Source: Amorphochlora amoebiformis (taxonomy: Eukaryota > Cercozoa > Chlorarachniophyceae). Taken from it: a DNA stretch of 64,000 bases. Location of the stretch: positions 248,001 to 312,000 of the forward strand of contig BAAHQB010000078.1 in NCBI GenBank assembly GCA_054601695.1. Direction: 5' to 3'. This document shows, in pieces, positions 1 through 35,828 of the stretch (its first letter is position 1; every line of letters starts with the position of its first letter). Under the pieces are notes generated by a model, which saw only the letters and a list, made by a program, of their open reading frames with translations, did no database searches and was not told where the DNA came from. The translations under genes and the position numbers were made by a program.

Positions 1-120
1 ATATATATGTGTGTGTGTGTGTGTATATATATTGATACATAAACCAAGGCTGAACTACAAGAAGCAGGGGCATGGCTTGGGGTTTTAAGGTTCATAATAT
101 CCTATATATGTATACATATG

Positions 121-176
<56 letters not shown>

Positions 177-329
177 ACATGTATACTTACATATATATAT
201 ATATATACGTTTATAAGTATGTATATAAATACATGTAAATATTACCTAGCGCGTATACATACACATATGCATATACATAAAAATATATATATAGGGGTAT
301 ATCTCTGCGCCCACCGGCTTGGTTTGAAG

Positions 330-2154
<1,825 letters not shown>

Positions 2155-2514
2155 CTTGATCTCGACGATTTCCAAGCATTTCGTCATGAATCATTGATAT
2201 TCAAGCTCAACTTGAAATACTAAAAGATTTCTAGTTATACTAGTTATAACTACTACGTAAAGATACCGTTCTAGATGATGTCTTAGACAATACAACTAGT
2301 CTAGCAGTACGGTAGGTAATTACAAGTATCTAGAGTATTAACTAGATTAACGTCCGATATCACGGCCAGAAAAAGTACTAAAAGTAATATAACGCAACTA
2401 TCATATCCTGAGATCTTGGAGATATGAGTACACAATATATTCAAATTAAGTAGCCAATTGAAAGGTTTACACTGGCGCTGAACAACTATAGACTTCGTAG
2501 AAATAGCTCTAGAG
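2155..2514. other. Convergent intergenic spacer
   Basis: Unique AT-rich sequence between the stop codon of gene A and the likely stop of EMC7. It presumably holds both 3' UTRs. I see no further gene. Confidence 0.5.
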
Positions 2515-6294
<3,780 letters not shown>

Positions 6295-6406
6295 GGAAAG
6301 CCGCGAAAATACTTTCTATACGAGAACAATTCGGTAGAAATAGGTAAATTTACGTGATATCTACGTATCCGTAGACTCAGTGAGGATATCAAGATATCTT
6401 CACAAA

Positions 6407-6885
6407 CTATCCAGATATTAAAGCAAAACACATGTCAGCGTTAGCTTCCGGGACTAGGCCACATGGAAAGTATTGAACTTCATGGTATATATAGGGTATT
6501 ACTTTACCTCCGGTGTATTCGACACGTACTGCAACGAGATAAGGCTTGAGTGGGTTGTGTGTTCTTGCTCGGGAAGGGTAAAGAACTTTCACGAAACCAT
6601 CTAAATTTAACAAAGACAGTAGAGCTACACAGGCCCTCCCACATTAGGTGAGTGGGAGTCTAATGACGCCCCTGAAATACCGCCACTCGGTCGCACCGAC
6701 TGCGGGGGAATCCCTCGTACCGACGCGGGGGAATCCCTCGCACCGACTGCGGGGGAATCCCTGAGGTGAACAACTTAAAATTCTTTGGGTGGGAGGGATG
6801 TGGTAGATACGTGATTCGTGAATTTACATTGTGAGTGTGTTATATAAAATGTATAGAAGAGGTGAAAATATATGTATATTTATAC

Positions 6886-6933
<48 letters not shown>

Positions 6934-6983
6934 AATATAATGTTTATACATACATATAATTATTCAGGTATAAATCCTACAGC

Positions 6984-7037
<54 letters not shown>

Positions 7038-7185
7038 TATATTATATATTATATATTATATATAGATAATCTTTTTATACATATTATGTAACACACATAT
7101 ATATATATATATATGCTTTTATACAATATATGTATGTATGTTTTTTGGTATATATAATATATATATATATATATATACATAGATG

Positions 7186-7234
<49 letters not shown>

Positions 7235-7294
7235 ATATGTGTATTGCACACACACACATATATGTATACATATACATTTAGATACTTTCATATA

Positions 7295-7330
<36 letters not shown>

Positions 7331-7489
7331 CATATTATATGTAGATATATAATCATATGCACATATAAATACACATACAGCTATATGTACATTTACCAAT
7401 ATTACTTCGCGATAAAGAAGGGCATCTGGCTCAAAGCTTTCGTCTGGATCTAGATTTTCGACCACCAAAAGCCAATTAAGTTCCACATC
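6407..7489 (-). CDS. Unidentified gene, three coding-like exons
   Basis: Exon-like islands with good splice borders: 7489-7406 ([20 protein letters not shown]..., CAG before, GTAATA after), 6600-6508 ([20 protein letters not shown]...) and 6453-6407 ending [14 protein letters not shown]. The last two join in phase 1. The first ends in phase 0 and does not join the second, so at least one exon is missing or the model is wrong. A candidate lies in 6640-6830, where a 24-bp repeat with GATTCCCCCGC is present three times. The stop codon is 113 bp from the EMC7 start. I recognise no family. Confidence 0.3.
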
Positions 7490-7720
7490 CTGAAAGTTAG
7501 GCTGAAGTGCAAACTCTCACTTTGAATGATTAACACAATTGAGGTTACTTCTAACCTAGCTTGATCATGATCATGAGTCAGATGCGATAAATTATAAGTT
7601 ATAGATATATGAACTTCAGTACGTTATGTAAGTCACTTCGGATTAAGCTTTCGTAGTGTATGTATATATACTATGATATATATATATATATATATGTAAT
7701 CATATACTATGATAGATATA

Positions 7721-7771
<51 letters not shown>

Positions 7772-7883
7772 CATGATATTTATTATACATATACACATAT
7801 AATGTAATTTATCCAATTCTGAGTCTCGTAATAACTTTTGATTTGATACCGATAACATTCCATGTGCAATTTAGTATATATAA

Positions 7884-23389
<15,506 letters not shown>

Positions 23390-23405
23390 GTTTACACACA
23401 CACAC

Positions 23406-23437
<32 letters not shown>

Positions 23438-23597
23438 TAGAACCTTGTTTCGAATACAAGAGATTAGTGCTTCTCAAATCTCTCTCCCCCCCCCTAGAAC
23501 CCACTGTTGTCTAAAGCAATATTACCTTAAAAAACATAGTACTCAGTAGTACTCAGTACCCTCATCCCGAGTGCTCAGTACTCGATTCATAGCTCTA

Positions 23598-23644
<47 letters not shown>

Positions 23645-23697
23645 TTGTGCATGTGCAATTAAATAATATACACCAGATGTGTATGTAAAAATATATA

Positions 23698-23750
<53 letters not shown>

Positions 23751-23813
23751 ATATATACGTGTGTGTACATAGCATACATATTTTCACATCCACATTATAT
23801 ACATATATATATA

Positions 23814-23908
<95 letters not shown>

Positions 23909-24633
23909 CATATATATATATATATACATATATGTGTCAGTATGTAATATGTATTGATTAGGTTTTATTGCACGCTATTGGAGTTAGGAGGAAGAAAGAG
24001 CCAAAACCCGAGCCGGGACAAGATGCCTGGGACTAGCCGTAATAATTAAACTATGTACATTGCTCAGACTCCAAGGAAGTGGTAATTAAATAAATAATAC
24101 TAAACTCGTCCCTTCGTTTTCGGTAAAAGTTCGATCATAATTAGAAGCTACGCGTGTACATGTCTAAAGGGCTCAATGATGATTAAGTAGTCTTATCTAT
24201 TGTACAGTTGCAACTCAGACTAGTATGAATCATTACAGGAACACTGTTCGACTAGGTAGTAGTTACAGTGGCAGTGACAACCCCACTCGTACCCCGTCCC
24301 GGACTCCCTCATACTGATTGCTCTGCTTCGATAAGAACAGAATATAATCTAGATAGTTTGCAGTGAGGTGAATTTAAATCATGTGTTATCGTCCCACTTT
24401 AAATTTACGCTTGCACAACTCAGGTAGTTTATGCCCTCAAACTTTACACGCGTGGTCAGGGATTCGATGTTTAGTAGGAGGCTAAAATGCGGTGAAATCA
24501 TCCACGCTAAGAGCACGGAAGGCCTGTCCACCTCCAAAGCTTCCAAATTTTGAGGACACAAAGTTTTGGAATTCGAAACCCTTGTCAGTGGAGTGAGAAG
24601 CCGCCTGAATAAAGCAAAGCAACACTGTAAGCC
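23390..24633. other. Convergent spacer between FHA-WW and Dabb-like genes
   Basis: TA tracts at 23400-23440 and 23600-23935, then unique sequence to 24633. A short repeat of AGTACTCAGTA lies near 23530-23585. No exon chain was found. A 60-codon open frame at 24379-24561 (-) lies just beyond the Dabb-like stop and is probably 3' UTR. Confidence 0.4.
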
Positions 24634-25427
24634 CTATTGATTTCCCAAGTTTAGGGTTTCCACTATTCCTCTTTGCATTACTTCAATCAAAGAATCCTGT
24701 GAATGAAACCTGAACCTATAGCCACTAAACCCGTAATTCATCCCACTCCTCTCGAGCACCTCTACGAATTTGTCCTCCATGTCCTTCTCGTGAGACTCCA
24801 TATACTTCTTGAAGTTGTCCAGGCCTTGGAAGGTAACGACCACCTGCAATGTAATTTGTGGTCAGATGCCACAGTGTATGCGAATGTGATAAATACCTTG
24901 TAATCGAAATGTTCCTTGCAGAAGTATCTCTCGATACCAGCGAATCCCTTGATTTCCTTCAAACGCTGGAGACCCTGGTGGGGGATTGTTTGTGAGATTC
25001 AGAGTTCACAGAGTCATATGGAGAGATCGAAAACTTGAGACCGAGAATAAGGGAAACATAGTCTACAAACAGACAAGGAGAGAGTGAAATGTAGGAAGAG
25101 AACTGAATGTGGCGCTCTCAAGGTTTATCAATTTACCTTGCCGATAATGATATCATCAATGGCTTCGGCCGCCTCTGAATTTGACATCAATTTGAGAATA
25201 TTTCGAGATACGGTGTAAACAGATGAAATACCTTCACTGTCGACCTTGGTGCTTGCCATCCGAGCGACCTGCGAAGCCCGCAAAATCAAGGAAAACCCAA
25301 CACCCCAACTAAACTCGTGGTTCCCCATCCCCTTCCACTCGCCCACCTGCTTGATCTCAATTCCAAATGATCGCGACTGCGTGTACATCGCACTGCGACG
25401 CGCGAGGGCTCCAATACGGCCTAGCAT
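24634..25427 (-). CDS. Probable mitochondrial Dabb-like (dimeric alpha/beta barrel) protein, 166 aa
   Basis: Exons: 25427-25347, 25268-25137, 24974-24897 and 24843-24634, all joined in phase 0 with introns of 78, 162 and 53 nt. The N-terminus (MLGRIGALARRSAMYTQSRS) is basic and Ser-rich without acids, suggesting a mitochondrial presequence. The segment GLQRLKEIKGFAGIERYF, then FDYKVVVTFQGLDNFKKYM, follows the pattern of ferredoxin-like Dabb/ABM folds: helix, small turn, strand, then a helix starting 'Y..SH'. The C-terminal part (SGYRFRFHSQ) is extra. No catalytic residues can be assigned. These short, TA-free introns contrast with the rest of the window. The first intron is a multiple of three and open, so retention would not break the frame. 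Structure is well supported; the fold call is inference. Confidence 0.6.
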
Positions 25428-25556
25428 GTGGTGCCAAGTATAAGATGTGACCGCTGGGTGCCACTCAGGTTCCGTTGCCGAGATATTTTTTTGTGTTGCC
25501 GCGAAAATTCATCAAAGTCCCCTACGGATCCAAAAACCCTTCCCCCGCTCACACCC
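25428..25556. promoter_or_regulatory. Bidirectional promoter, 129 bp
   Basis: The ATG codons of the Dabb-like gene (-) and the CDCA7-type gene (+) lie 129 bp apart, head to head, so both promoters and 5' UTRs must share this stretch unless further 5' exons exist. It is moderately GC-rich and lacks TA tracts. No specific factor site can be named with confidence. Confidence 0.5.
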
Positions 25557-26908
25557 ATGTCAGCCTCTGTCGACGTGGCGCCCAATTTACAGAAGAAAGA
25601 TGGGTTCTCGGCAGCGGAAGCCGATGCTGCACTACTCTTATCCATGATCGGTTGTAAATCCAAGCTAGGAAAGGCGCAAGAAGTGGAAGATATCGTGGTG
25701 ACAAAGAAATCTGAAGGCAAGTTTCCTCGTAGCTTGATAACAACTGTGCTCTTATTCTTCCTAACAAAAGACCTCATTTACCCTGCATTTCACAGATATG
25801 TGGGGGAGTGATATACCTGATGCTGCATCCACGCTTGTAGCCCTGGTAATATCGATAACTACCAGAAGGATAGTACGATATCAAGCCTCAACTAACGAAC
25901 AGGAGTTTTCTCCGATGCTACAGCCTAAGCGGGGTCGCTCCCACAGCGAGAAGAAAACTGTCCACAACAGAGATATTGAGGAAATGGAGCTACAGGTAGG
26001 GATATCCTTTTGCCGTGGGAAATGTGGGTTCACATGGTAAATGTATTCCCACCAGTCTGCAAGTTCCCCGATTACCGGCTCCAGCTGTCACCAGTGCAAG
26101 AGTCGCAGATCACTCAAGGATCTCAACTGGTGTAGGAACATGCTCACGATGCAACATGGGAAAAAACGGGTACAAATTTCCAATTGAACCCCCTCCCACT
26201 TCTCACATCAATACGTACATTCAGCCCATCTGCCGCAAGAAGTACTGCGACCGCTGCCTGTTTAAATTCTTGGGAGAGAAGCCCCCCAGGAAGGGAATTC
26301 GGAAGGATATGGAGAACTGGCTCTGCCCCGCGTGTCGGGGAATCTGTACATGCGCAGCGTGCCGCCGGAAAAAAACCCGCCAGGGCCAAGACCACAAAGC
26401 TGCAGCTTGCGCCAAGGCTACCGTTCCAACCCACAGTCCACTCATCCGTGGGGGAACTCCCAATCTTGGCTCTAGGAAGTACAAGCTAAGCCCAAGCAGC
26501 TCTATGTCTCCCCTGCCTAGTGCCAGCCCAACTGGGAAGAGAAAACGGGAAGAACCGCTGTCAGAGATGCTGCTCGCTAGAACAGCTGCTCTGGTTCTCA
26601 AAACTCCAAACAGCGCGCCCGTCATGAGCATCCCGTCCGCCCTGTCCATACCATCTCTCAACCTTGGATCTAGAGCGGCGTCACCCCCGGAACCAGACGA
26701 CATTGAGAAGGTCCAGCGCGTCGCTCATATCCGTATGATGCCTGCCAAGGTGAGCAATACTTCCTTGGAGCAAGTGTCCACGATGCAATCCATCCAAGAA
26801 AAGCTTCGGCGCCTATCAGAACTCACCAACATCGGAGATTTAGCCTCTGGGGCGAGGGAATCTGAGGACTCAAACAAAAAAAGGGCAGCTAACACAGCAG
26901 CGGCGTAG
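25557..26908 (+). CDS. CDCA7-type zf-4CXXC_R1 zinc-finger protein, 385 aa
   Basis: Exons: 25557-25716, 25796-25995, 26056-26169 and 26225-26908; all phases match. Introns are 79, 60 and 55 nt; the first is GC-AG with the consensus AAG|GCAAGT. The finger spans about residues 131-204 and contains all eleven Cys of the family: C131, C134 (CHQC), C146, C161, C166, C169 (CRKKYCDRC), C192, C195 (CPAC), C199, C201, C204 (CRGICTCAAC). In animals CDCA7 recruits the HELLS remodeller to chromatin; plant relatives include JmjC-linked forms. Here the spacing C146-C161 is longer than in human CDCA7. The basic/Gly positions altered in human ICF syndrome are K, K and F by my alignment. It is thus a divergent class whose HELLS link is uncertain. 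The C-terminal half is Ser/Pro-rich with a basic KRKREE motif and no second domain. A further intron (26749-26797, GTGAGC...CAAG) is possible but not required. Confidence 0.85.
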
Positions 26909-28285
<1,377 letters not shown>

Positions 28286-28507
28286 TCAAGCGCCCTCGGG
28301 AGAGCCTCTGCCGACAGGGGTGGAGACGCGGACGCTGTTTGTACGGACGCTGTTTGCACGGGAGGTCGCTCGAGTTCGGAGGAGTTTTAGGGATGCTTGG
28401 ATTGTTGCTGATGTGTTTTTGTTTTGGTGTGTTTTTTTGAAAAATGCGTTTGTATAGGTGTGTGTGTAGATGTGTTGGGTATATGTGTGTATATATATAT
28501 ATATGTA

Positions 28508-28560
<53 letters not shown>

Positions 28561-28564
28561 ATAT

Positions 28565-28611
<47 letters not shown>

Positions 28612-28689
28612 GTATTAAAAAAGACATATATTTATACACATACACACTATATATGTAATAATATATATATATATATATATATCTATATG

Positions 28690-28729
<40 letters not shown>

Positions 28730-28800
28730 CATACACATATAGATACTTATGTATATACACACATATATATATACATATGTTATATCACACACATATATAC

Positions 28801-28837
<37 letters not shown>

Positions 28838-28840
28838 CAT

Positions 28841-28881
<41 letters not shown>

Positions 28882-28999
28882 CACATACATAACTTACATT
28901 CTCGAACCCGAGTATGTATATGTACACATACTGCAATACTTTATACATACATCACTAATTCCCTAACACGAGAATATATATATATATATATATATATAA

Positions 29000-29061
<62 letters not shown>

Positions 29062-29225
29062 ATATATATATATATATATGCGACAACACGATTACTGATC
29101 ACACAATGAGTCGATTACCTAAGTAATATACGTCAGTGCTTGATCTGAGCGATTTTGGAAGAAAAATGTCGGCCATACATACCCTAGCGTGGATGTGTAA
29201 GACCTAGAACATAAGTATTTATATT

Positions 29226-29269
<44 letters not shown>

Positions 29270-29417
29270 TATATATATACACGCATGGGTAATATGATGC
29301 ATCTTTAATTATATGTGAATATATGTATATATTTGTATGTATTATACATATGTATATATATATATATACATACAATATATATATATATATGTATCACAAA
29401 CATGTAAATATATAATA

Positions 29418-29460
<43 letters not shown>

Positions 29461-29462
29461 CA

Positions 29463-29495
<33 letters not shown>

Positions 29496-29500
29496 ATATA

Positions 29501-29562
<62 letters not shown>

Positions 29563-29912
29563 TATATAAAACACGCATACATACATATACCACCTTGGCA
29601 TTAGCAACAAGAAAAACGAACAAAAGTAAAACATCATCCGCCCCGATCACGGACTTCTTCTGGTAAAAATTACCCAAAAATACCCAAATTTCAAAATCAG
29701 GATTAGGGTTAGGATTAGGGCTCGGGTTAGGGTTATGTCGGTTTGAATTTCCGTTATTGGTATACGTGGGAGTAATGTTGGCCTTTATGGTAGAGTTTGG
29801 GTTATGCTAGGGTTGGGTAGAGTTAAAAAGATATGTATTATTGAGAGTTGGCTGGAGTTCTAAGTAGATATGATGTATTATATATGATATATATATGTAT
29901 ATAGATATATAC

Positions 29913-29960
<48 letters not shown>

Positions 29961-29971
29961 GTATACATGTT

Positions 29972-30066
<95 letters not shown>

Positions 30067-30449
30067 CCATCCATACACACAAAAAACCATAACTACACAT
30101 AAAAATAATTGCACAAAATTATCTTAGAAGTTCCATACAGATCTACGCCCTCGCATTCATATAATTACGCAAAAATACCTTAGAAGTTTCAAAAGGATCA
30201 ACACAGGCATTCAAATAATTACACAAAATTACTTTAGAAGTTCCATACAGATCTACGCACTCGCATTCAATAATTACGCAAAAATACCTTAGAAGTTCCA
30301 TACAGATCTACGCACTTGCATATGGCCTTAGCCACGTTACCCCCACACGTTAGTACCTTACTGGGATGCCAACTATAAAGGATAGGGCGTCGGTTAGGGT
30401 TAGGGTTAGGGTTGTGTAGGGGTACATAAGTGTGTGTGTGTGTATCTGT

Positions 30450-30494
<45 letters not shown>

Positions 30495-30502
30495 TTATAT
30501 CG

Positions 30503-30600
<98 letters not shown>

Positions 30601-30776
30601 GTATGTAGATGGAAACTTATTCGTCAGTATATAGGGCTTATTTGATTGACAGTTATATGTTTTTTTTGTTATGTTTATACGCACATGTATATGTGATACA
30701 TGAAAAGTGTATTTGAAAGTTACACTCGTGTAATACACACACACTTATGTTTATATATATTTATATTATATATTTT

Positions 30777-30810
<34 letters not shown>

Positions 30811-30995
30811 ATACTTACACAAACACACACACAAACACACACACACACACATATGTATATATATATATATATATATACACATATATATATATATATTTAC
30901 ATATTTATGTATATGTATATGTATCTATTACATAAATATATATTTATACATGCATACACATACACACACACATATACATATACATATATATATAT

Positions 30996-31038
<43 letters not shown>

Positions 31039-31595
31039 CCAGTTCTCCATCCCTCGCAGAACATCAACCGCGGCCTTGTATGCCCCCCCCCCAGAGCCGA
31101 CAAAATTGGAACTTTTCTCAATATTTCGGCTGGAACAAATTTTACCACTCCTATCTCTTGTAGTGTTTTGATGGCTTTCCTCACTTTGCAGGCTTCTCTT
31201 TCCGCTATTAACACCTCTGTTTTCGCTATCAATAGCTCTGTTTTCGCTATCAATAGCTCCGTTTTCGCTATTAGTAGCTTTGTTTGCGCTGTAAACAGCT
31301 CTGTTTTCGCTATTATTGGCTCCGTCATTGCTAGCAATAGGTTGGGAGGGAGTGGGGGAGGGGGTTTCATTGATATCCTTGGTGTCCGCTGGATTTGTAT
31401 GAATATATATATATATATATTATATGTATATATATTATACATTATATACGTACATATTGCTTACTGTTTTCGTTTGGGTCACGAAGGCAAAGGTCGGAGT
31501 TTACCCCTAAGCCCTCCAGCGATAAAGATGATATACTTGATGGGATTGAGAGATAGTCTATATATATATATATGTATGTATATATATAATATATA

Positions 31596-31668
<73 letters not shown>

Positions 31669-31757
31669 ATAAGCCCTTCAGCGATAAAGATGATATACTT
31701 GATGGGATTGAGAGATAGTCTATATATATATATATGTATGTATATATATAATATATA

Positions 31758-31832
<75 letters not shown>

Positions 31833-31936
31833 GTATATAAGCCCTTCAGCGATAAAGATGATATACTTGATGGGATTGAGAGATAGTCTCTATATATATA
31901 TGTATGTATATATTACATATATATTTATATATTATA

Positions 31937-32015
<79 letters not shown>

Positions 32016-32087
32016 AATATCACATATGCACATACACATATTCATGTAAATACATACAATCTATTTAGATTGGTTGGATTAGGGATA

Positions 32088-32151
<64 letters not shown>

Positions 32152-32413
32152 TTATACATATACATATTTGTTTATTTATTTATTGATCGACTATTTCTCA
32201 TTCTCATCAAGTAACGCTGGAAGGCTTATATATATATATATATATCCAAATATACATATATATATATATATATATATAATTATTGCATGTGTATACTTAT
32301 ACATACATATATATGTATATATATATATATATTTATACATACACACACACACACACACATATGTTTATATATATAGACATTTATACATTCACACACACAC
32401 ACACACACACGCG

Positions 32414-32464
<51 letters not shown>

Positions 32465-32529
32465 CCAAACAGGATTTGGTCATGACGTTCGTTTATGCGG
32501 ATGAAACATGACCTCAGCCCTGCCTCGAA

Positions 32530-32572
<43 letters not shown>

Positions 32573-32721
32573 GGATGCATGTTGTTGTTGCAGCCTGTTC
32601 TTTATAACACACACATACACACACACACATATATATATATATACATATATATACCGCATACACACACGCACACATACATACACACACACACACAAATGCT
32701 ACTTGTACATATATATAATAT

Positions 32722-32752
<31 letters not shown>

Positions 32753-32763
32753 TGTATATATAT

Positions 32764-32826
<63 letters not shown>

Positions 32827-32833
32827 TACATAC

Positions 32834-32902
<69 letters not shown>

Positions 32903-33402
32903 TATATAATGTGTCAGTGTAAGAAAAAATGCAATGTTAACATACGCACGTAAATACATACATGCATACATACACACATACATACACACATACATACATA
33001 CATACATATATACATTGTTATACAGACATATATACATAAATGCATACATGTATACATACATACATACATAAATATATCAATGCATTGATACATATATACA
33101 CCTACATACATACCTATATGCATCCAAACATTCGTAGAATAATACATGAATACGTACATACAAAATACATACATGTATATATATATACATACATATACAT
33201 ACACATGCATATTTACTTGTATGCACATGCATACAGATACACACATATACACACATGCACACATACACACAAACACGTACATACATCCACATACAAATAT
33301 AAATACATACATGCATAATGCATACACAAACATACATACATCCTATATATATATATATATATATATATGTACATACAATATATATGTGTATGTGTGTATG
33401 TG

Positions 33403-33477
<75 letters not shown>

Positions 33478-33502
33478 ACATATACATATAAATAAATACA
33501 TC

Positions 33503-33535
<33 letters not shown>

Positions 33536-33544
33536 TATATATAA

Positions 33545-33588
<44 letters not shown>

Positions 33589-35063
33589 ATATAATATATA
33601 TATATATATATATATACATACCTCGAAAACAGATGGTCATAAAAAGCGCGATATGCCCATCTATTAGGGTTACTTTTAGTGTTACTATTAGGGTTACTTT
33701 TAGGGTTACTATTAGGGTTACTTTAGGGTTACTTTTAGCGTTACTTTTAGGGTTAATATTAGGGTTGCTATTAGGGTTGCTATTAGAGTTACTATTAGGG
33801 TTACTATTAGGGTTACTATTAGGGTTACTATTAGGGTTACTATTAGGGTTACTATTAGGGTTACTATTAGGGTTACTATTAGCGTTACTATAAGCGTTAC
33901 TTTTAGAGCTACTATTAGGGTTACTTTTGGGGTTACTATTAGATACTATTACGGTTACTACTAGGGTTACTTTTAGGGTTACTATTACGGCTTGTATTAG
34001 CGTTACTATAAGCATTACTTTTAGTTTACTATTAGGGTTACTTTTAGCGTTACTATTAGGGTTACTATTAGCGTTACTATTAGGGTTACTATCTGTGCTG
34101 TTACTATTACGGTTATTATTACGGTTACTATTAGGGTTACTATTAGGGTTGCTATTAAGGTTACTATTAGGCTTACTTTTAGGGATTAGGTTAAGGTTAG
34201 GTAAGGTTAAGATAAGGGTTCAAATTAGGGCTTGGGGTGGTCTTAGGGTTACGATTAGGGTTAGGTCAGGGTTAGGGTTAGGGTTAGGGTTAGGGTTAGG
34301 TTAGGGTTAGTGTTAGACCCGTCTATCCGAACAGTCATAAGATTATGATTAGGGGTTAGTTAGGCCCTATGAGGGTTACCTTTTAGGGATACGGTTAGAG
34401 TTAGGGTTAGTTTCAGGTTCGTTAGGGTTAGGGTTAGGGTTAGCGTTAGGGTTAGGGTTAGCTTCAGGTTCGTTAGGGTTAGGGTTAGGGTTAGCGTTAG
34501 GGTTAGGGTTAGGGTTAACCCCTTCCGTTGAGGTTAGGGTTAGGGTTAGGGTTAGAAATTAGGGTTAGGGTTAGATGCGAATAGGGTTAGTGGTTAGGTA
34601 TGTTTTGGATTGGAGGGGTGAGAGTAGATTTAGGGTTAGGGTTAGGGTTAGGAATTAGGGTTAGGGTTAGGGTTAGGGTTAGGGTTAGGGTTAGGGTTAG
34701 GAGCTGGAGGGGTAGTAACTTTCTTGTTTTTCTTCGGTTTCCTAGGGATGCTCCTATGAATGTGTGTGAATATGTATGTGTGTATATGTATGTGTATGTG
34801 TATGTGCATATGCATGTATGTATGTATGTATATTCGGGGGCTTGTTAGGGTTGTTCTTGTGTGTGTGTGTACGAGTATGTTGATGTTTTGTTTGAAAACT
34901 AGAATTGGATAAATATATATATATATATATATTATACATATATATATATATTTATAAATGTTATGTAATGTACACACATCCAAATACACACACACACACA
35001 CATATATATATGTATATTTGTATACATTTACATTATATATGTATATATACATACATACATACA

Positions 35064-35103
<40 letters not shown>

Positions 35104-35160
35104 GCATGTAAAACTATATACAATACAAACATATAATTTAAGAATACATACCGTGCATAA

Positions 35161-35196
<36 letters not shown>

Positions 35197-35351
35197 AGAG
35201 ATATATACAATACAAACATATAATTAAGAATACATTCCGTGCATAAACGTCCAACACTTACATCAATACAGTTTGAGACACATACACACACCCACATACA
35301 CAAATAGTATATAATATATATATATATATATATGTGTATTATATATACACA

Positions 35352-35385
<34 letters not shown>

Positions 35386-35441
35386 ATATACCTTGAGACT
35401 GCGCCAGAGATCTTAGCTCATCCGTTAGTACTGGAAGTGCC
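28286..35441 (-). CDS. VPS9-domain protein (Rab5-type guanine nucleotide exchange factor)
   Basis: VPS9 domains activate endosomal Rab5-family GTPases. Exons: 35441-35392, 34753-34720, 33660-33622, 32530-32466, 31557-31465, 31388-31040, 30372-30288, 29659-29594, 29203-29183, 28930-28898 and 28407-28286 (stop). Phases match at every junction (1,2,2,1,1,2,0,0,0) except the last. The VPS9 signature is split over exons: [68 protein letters not shown] and TIQASLKLL. The ADD motif and the following hydrophobic helix are the most conserved part. Upstream is a helical region ([30 protein letters not shown]). Then comes a Ser/Asn-rich insert with a 21-24 bp coding repeat (AIDSENR). An exon of roughly 15-20 residues with the Gly-Glu/Tyr-Leu-Thr part of the domain is missing between 28898 and 28407. 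The start lies upstream of 35441 (one option: ATG at about 35929, in phase). Confidence 0.85.
30106..30287 (-). repeat. Array of exon 3' ends with 5' splice sites (54-57 bp units)
   Basis: Just downstream (minus strand) of the VPS9 exon 30372-30288 lie three further copies of its last about 26 bp (TGTATGGAACTTCTAAG), each with a donor-like GTATTT, GTAATT or variant and about 25 bp of intron start. One copy has AAG followed by AT instead of GT. Exonic truncation points lie within the exon. Confidence 0.85.
31671..32235 (-). repeat. Echo copies of a VPS9 exon 5' end (two direct, one inverted)
   Basis: Upstream of the VPS9 exon 31557-31465, copies at 31671-31720 and 31839-31888 repeat the 3' splice site and the first about 50 bp of the exon (CTATCTCTCAATCCCATCAA) and then run straight into TA. 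A shorter, diverged copy at 32188-32235 lies in the opposite orientation and lacks an internal stretch of about 12 bp. Confidence 0.85.
33666..34719 (+). repeat. Telomere-type array with 12-bp TTAGGGTTACTA variant inside a VPS9 intron
   Basis: Over 1 kb of TTAGGG-derived repeat fills the VPS9 intron between exons 34753-34720 and 33660-33622. The part 33663-34170 is dominated by a higher-order unit alternating TTAGGG with TTACTA or TTACTT. The part 34250-34700 is plainer (TTAGGG)n with interruptions. The transcript carries the C-rich strand and the intron ends in CCCTAATAG. Confidence 0.9.
35106..35250. repeat. Intronic direct duplication, about 62 bp
   Basis: Two copies with the core ATACAATACAAACATATAAT and CGTGCATAAAC, near 35112-35164 and 35202-35249, separated by TA, in the VPS9 intron 34754-35391. 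Confidence 0.75.
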
Positions 35442-35447
35442 CTATTA

Positions 35448-35490
<43 letters not shown>

Positions 35491-35525
35491 TATGTTGCCC
35501 TATTATGATTACTATTATTTAATAT

Positions 35526-35557
<32 letters not shown>

Positions 35558-35570
35558 CAGAGATATATAC

Positions 35571-35612
<42 letters not shown>

Positions 35613-35739
35613 AGTACTGGAGCGCCCTATTATGATTAGTATTATTTGATATCATATATATATATATATATATAAATATAAATATACATATATATGGTAG
35701 TACTGGAAGTGCCCTATTATGATTAGTATTATTTATATT

Positions 35740-35828
<89 letters not shown>

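Noticed and set aside
33077-34304. Asn-Pro or Leu-Gly repeat proteins across telomere arrays
   Set aside because: They are the frames of CCCTAA/TTAGGG repeats and lie in introns of the VPS9 gene.
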